From Candidatus Sulfobium mesophilum (GTDB taxonomy: Bacteria; Nitrospirota; Thermodesulfovibrionia; Thermodesulfovibrionales; UBA6898), in assembly GCA_900302705.1 (NCBI GenBank), contig OUUY01000086.1, forward strand, positions 1 through 64,000: a stretch of 64,000 nucleotides of DNA, read 5' to 3'. Both the position numbers and the translations under genes were made by a program. Shown here piece after piece: positions 62,151 to 64,000 of the stretch. The notes under the pieces are model-generated. The model saw nothing but the letters and a program-made list of their open reading frames with translations. It ran no database searches and was not told where the DNA came from. The first letter of the stretch is position 1. Each line of letters begins with the position of its first letter.

Positions 62151-62315
62151 ATGGAATGTATTTCTGAAAAACATAAGAAATTATGTAACTGTACCTATGA
62201 ACCCTGTCCGAGAAAATATAAGTGCTGCGAGTGTCTTCATTGCCACAGGCAAAGCGGGGAATTGCCCGCCTGCTTTTTCAGCAAAGAGTTCGAACTGACC
62301 TATGACAGTCTATAG
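62151..62315 (+). CDS. DUF6485 small cysteine-rich protein
   Basis: 54-aa gene, AGGAGG six bases before the ATG. Cysteines ordered as MECIS ... [22 protein letters not shown] ... LPACFF match DUF6485, short proteins of anaerobes with about nine cysteines that probably bind zinc or iron-sulfur. No function known. Lies between mnmE and the pyrophosphatase gene. Confidence 0.8.
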   Translation: MECISEKHKKLCNCTYEPCPRKYKCCECLHCHRQSGELPACFFSKEFELTYDSL

Positions 62316-62347
62316 CAAATTTTATCCGCATGCGGAAGCAATAAAAG

Positions 62348-64000
62348 ATGAGCACAAAGTTTGTACATATAATAGGGCATAAAAATCCTGACACGGACTC
62401 CGTCTGTTCGGCAATAGCCTACGCGCATTTTAAGAACCTTACGGATAAACGGTTCCTCTTTGCGCCTGCGCGTGCAGGAAAGATCAACGAAGAGACTCGC
62501 TTTGTTCTTCAAAGGTTCGGGGTCCCGGTGCCGAATGAGATCGAAAGCCTTGCGGCAACGGTGAGTGACCTTGAACTTCGTAAGCCCATATCGGTCAACG
62601 TCCGCGATTCTATTCAGACCCTGGCCATATTGATGAGGGAGGAGGGTGTGCGTACGGTTCCGGTTGTCGATGATGCCGGCAGGTTTGCCGGGATAGTGGG
62701 CCTGAAAGATATAGCGCAGCACTACATGGAGAGCGTTGGATTCAACGACATATCCGGGGCACCCATCGGCCTTGATATATTTGTAAAGACACTCGAGGGT
62801 CGTGTGATCAGCAACACTGCCAAAGCCGAAATACTTTCGGGTAAGATTGTTATCGCCTCCATGCAGAAAGGCACACTGCTTAATAAAGTAAGGGCAGGCG
62901 ATATAGTAATCATCGGAGACCAGCAGGACATCCAGATGGAAATTATACATGCGGGATGCTCAGCCATGATCGTTACAGACGGAATGCCTGTCAGCGGGGA
63001 GATTATTTCAGCGGCCGGGGAGAAAAAGACCCTCGTCATCTCCTCGCCTCATGACGCCTTTGCAACTGTGCAGCTCATGACCATGTCTGAACCTGTCTCC
63101 TCGATAATGTGCGGATCCAATCCCGGGGTCGGACTTTACACGCCTATCTCCCAACTGCTGAAAATCATACTTCAATCCGAATACCGTTCGGCAATTGTTG
63201 TGGACAGCGATGAACGACTGATAGGCTTTATCACAAGAACAGACCTGCTCAGCCCGGTCAGAAAGAAGGCGATACTGGTAGACCATAATGAGATCTCCCA
63301 GGCCGTTGATAATATCGAGGAGGCTGAGATAATGGAGATAATCGACCACCATCGCGTTGGAGACATATCTACTGTAGCGCCTATATATGTTTATAACGAT
63401 CCCATAGGCAGCACCTGCACTGTTGTCGCAGGCATGATGTTCCTTCATGGCGTTTATATTCCGAAGGAGATCGCGGGGCTTCTGCTATCCGGCATACTTT
63501 CGGACACCCTGATTCTTACGCTCTCGACCACGACTGAAAGGGACCGGACTGCCGCGGAGCGGCTGGCAGAGATTGCAGGGGTGTCGATAAGGGATTATGG
63601 CAAAGAGCTGCTTAAGGCAAGCATCAACATACTGGGCAAGACCGCTGCAGAGCTCATAGAAGCTGACTTCAAGGAATTTCTTGTCGGCGGTAAGAAGTTG
63701 GGTATCAGCCAGATGATGGTCCTTGACTGCGAGGACATCGATCTGAGGGAAGAGGAGTTTCTTGTCGAGCTTGAGAGACTCAGAAAAGCCAATGGATACG
63801 ATCTTACCGCCTTGCTTGTTACAAACCCGGTCAATTCCCGGCAGGAAAGGGTGCTTCTTAAGGGTCAGACATGGATCGTAGAGAAGGCCTTCAATGTGAA
63901 GATCGAAAAAGACACCTGCATACTGCCGGAGGTACTTTCCAGAAAGAAAGACTTTATACCTGCGCTCGGGAAAGCACTTAGCATGGCCGGGGCGGAAGGG
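62348..64000 (+). CDS. Manganese-dependent inorganic pyrophosphatase with CBS and DRTGG domains (3' end cut)
   Basis: Family II pyrophosphatase with regulatory insert; 551 codons without a stop, running off the edge, within a few residues of the usual end. DHH-type start with metal ligands in GHKNPDTDS (residues 10-18), first CBS motif about 77-125, DRTGG domain about 155-245, second CBS about 255-310, and the DHH motif DHHRV near 332 followed by SDTLILTLSTTT. In studied homologues adenine nucleotides bind the CBS pair and control hydrolysis; diadenosine polyphosphates activate. GGAAG-type site before the ATG. Confidence 0.92.
   Translation, partial: MSTKFVHIIGHKNPDTDSVCSAIAYAHFKNLTDKRFLFAPARAGKINEETRFVLQRFGVPVPNEIESLAATVSDLELRKPISVNVRDSIQTLAILMREEGVRTVPVVDDAGRFAGIVGLKDIAQHYMESVGFNDISGAPIGLDIFVKTLEGRVISNTAKAEILSGKIVIASMQKGTLLNKVRAGDIVIIGDQQDIQMEIIHAGCSAMIVTDGMPVSGEIISAAGEKKTLVISSPHDAFATVQLMTMSEPVSSIMCGSNPGVGLYTPISQLLKIILQSEYRSAIVVDSDERLIGFITRTDLLSPVRKKAILVDHNEISQAVDNIEEAEIMEIIDHHRVGDISTVAPIYVYNDPIGSTCTVVAGMMFLHGVYIPKEIAGLLLSGILSDTLILTLSTTTERDRTAAERLAEIAGVSIRDYGKELLKASINILGKTAAELIEADFKEFLVGGKKLGISQMMVLDCEDIDLREEEFLVELERLRKANGYDLTALLVTNPVNSRQERVLLKGQTWIVEKAFNVKIEKDTCILPEVLSRKKDFIPALGKALSMAGAEG

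Overview
This window reads as chromosomal DNA of a Gram-negative bacterium with an anaerobic or microaerobic respiratory lifestyle. It carries a BamD outer-membrane assembly lipoprotein, several lipoproteins, a nine-motif NapC/NrfH-like c-type cytochrome, a cytochrome c assembly (CcsA-type) gene beside heme genes, a low-potential ferredoxin, a B12-dependent (class II) ribonucleotide reductase and an eukaryotic-type NADP isocitrate dehydrogenase. Gene content and protein style fit Nitrospirota or a deltaproteobacterial-type lineage; this is inferred from memory of families and was not tested. No rRNA, tRNA, CRISPR, transposase or prophage structural gene was recognised.

Layout. 1-3.1 kb: str operon on the minus strand (rpsL, rpsG, fusA and the first seven codons of tuf at the edge). 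3.3-6.6 kb: stand-alone AICAR transformylase, an HD phosphohydrolase and icd. 6.7-8.4 kb: a three-gene operon ending in two tandem proteins made almost entirely of 30-residue repeats. 8.4-12 kb: small secreted proteins, a sulfotransferase-like protein, a ferredoxin. 12-15.6 kb: hisC-hisB, a YrfG-like phosphatase, a lipoprotein and zapB-zapA. 15.6-20.7 kb: multiheme cytochrome, nrdJ behind a promoter with two NrdR boxes, a cysteine-rich small protein and an MFS exporter. 20.8-26.6 kb: minus-strand mutL-miaA-hfq-Nudix-PpiD-like-methyltransferase operon and adk. 26.7-34.2 kb: polA, a DUF4912 protein, and the ccsA-hemA-hemC heme cluster. 34.2-39.3 kb: minus-strand rpsB-tsf-pyrH-frr-small ORF-DksA-like operon, a siroheme gene and bamD. 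39.6-45.7 kb: radical SAM/DUF2344 fusion, rng, larE and a GlcF-like iron-sulfur protein.

45.7-58.2 kb is an accessory stretch: short hypothetical genes, lipoproteins, long non-coding gaps, an orphan mreB, two response-regulator proteins and at least two decayed genes (a surface protein with BACON-like domains and a molybdenum-carrier-like gene broken in a G run). 58.3-64 kb returns to conserved core: rpmH-rnpA-yidD-yidC-mnmE, a DUF6485 gene and a CBS/DRTGG-type manganese pyrophosphatase running off the right edge.

The observations most worth following are: the tandem 30-residue-repeat genes, the first of which seems to begin at AUC; extended promoters that place the start of transcription on the ATG of hisC and polA (leaderless mRNAs); an Asp-to-Asn change in the proofreading site of PolA; a GC-rich dispersed repeat bounded by 13-bp inverted repeats; a 45-codon gene between frr and a DksA-like gene; and histone H1-like tails on two unrelated proteins.
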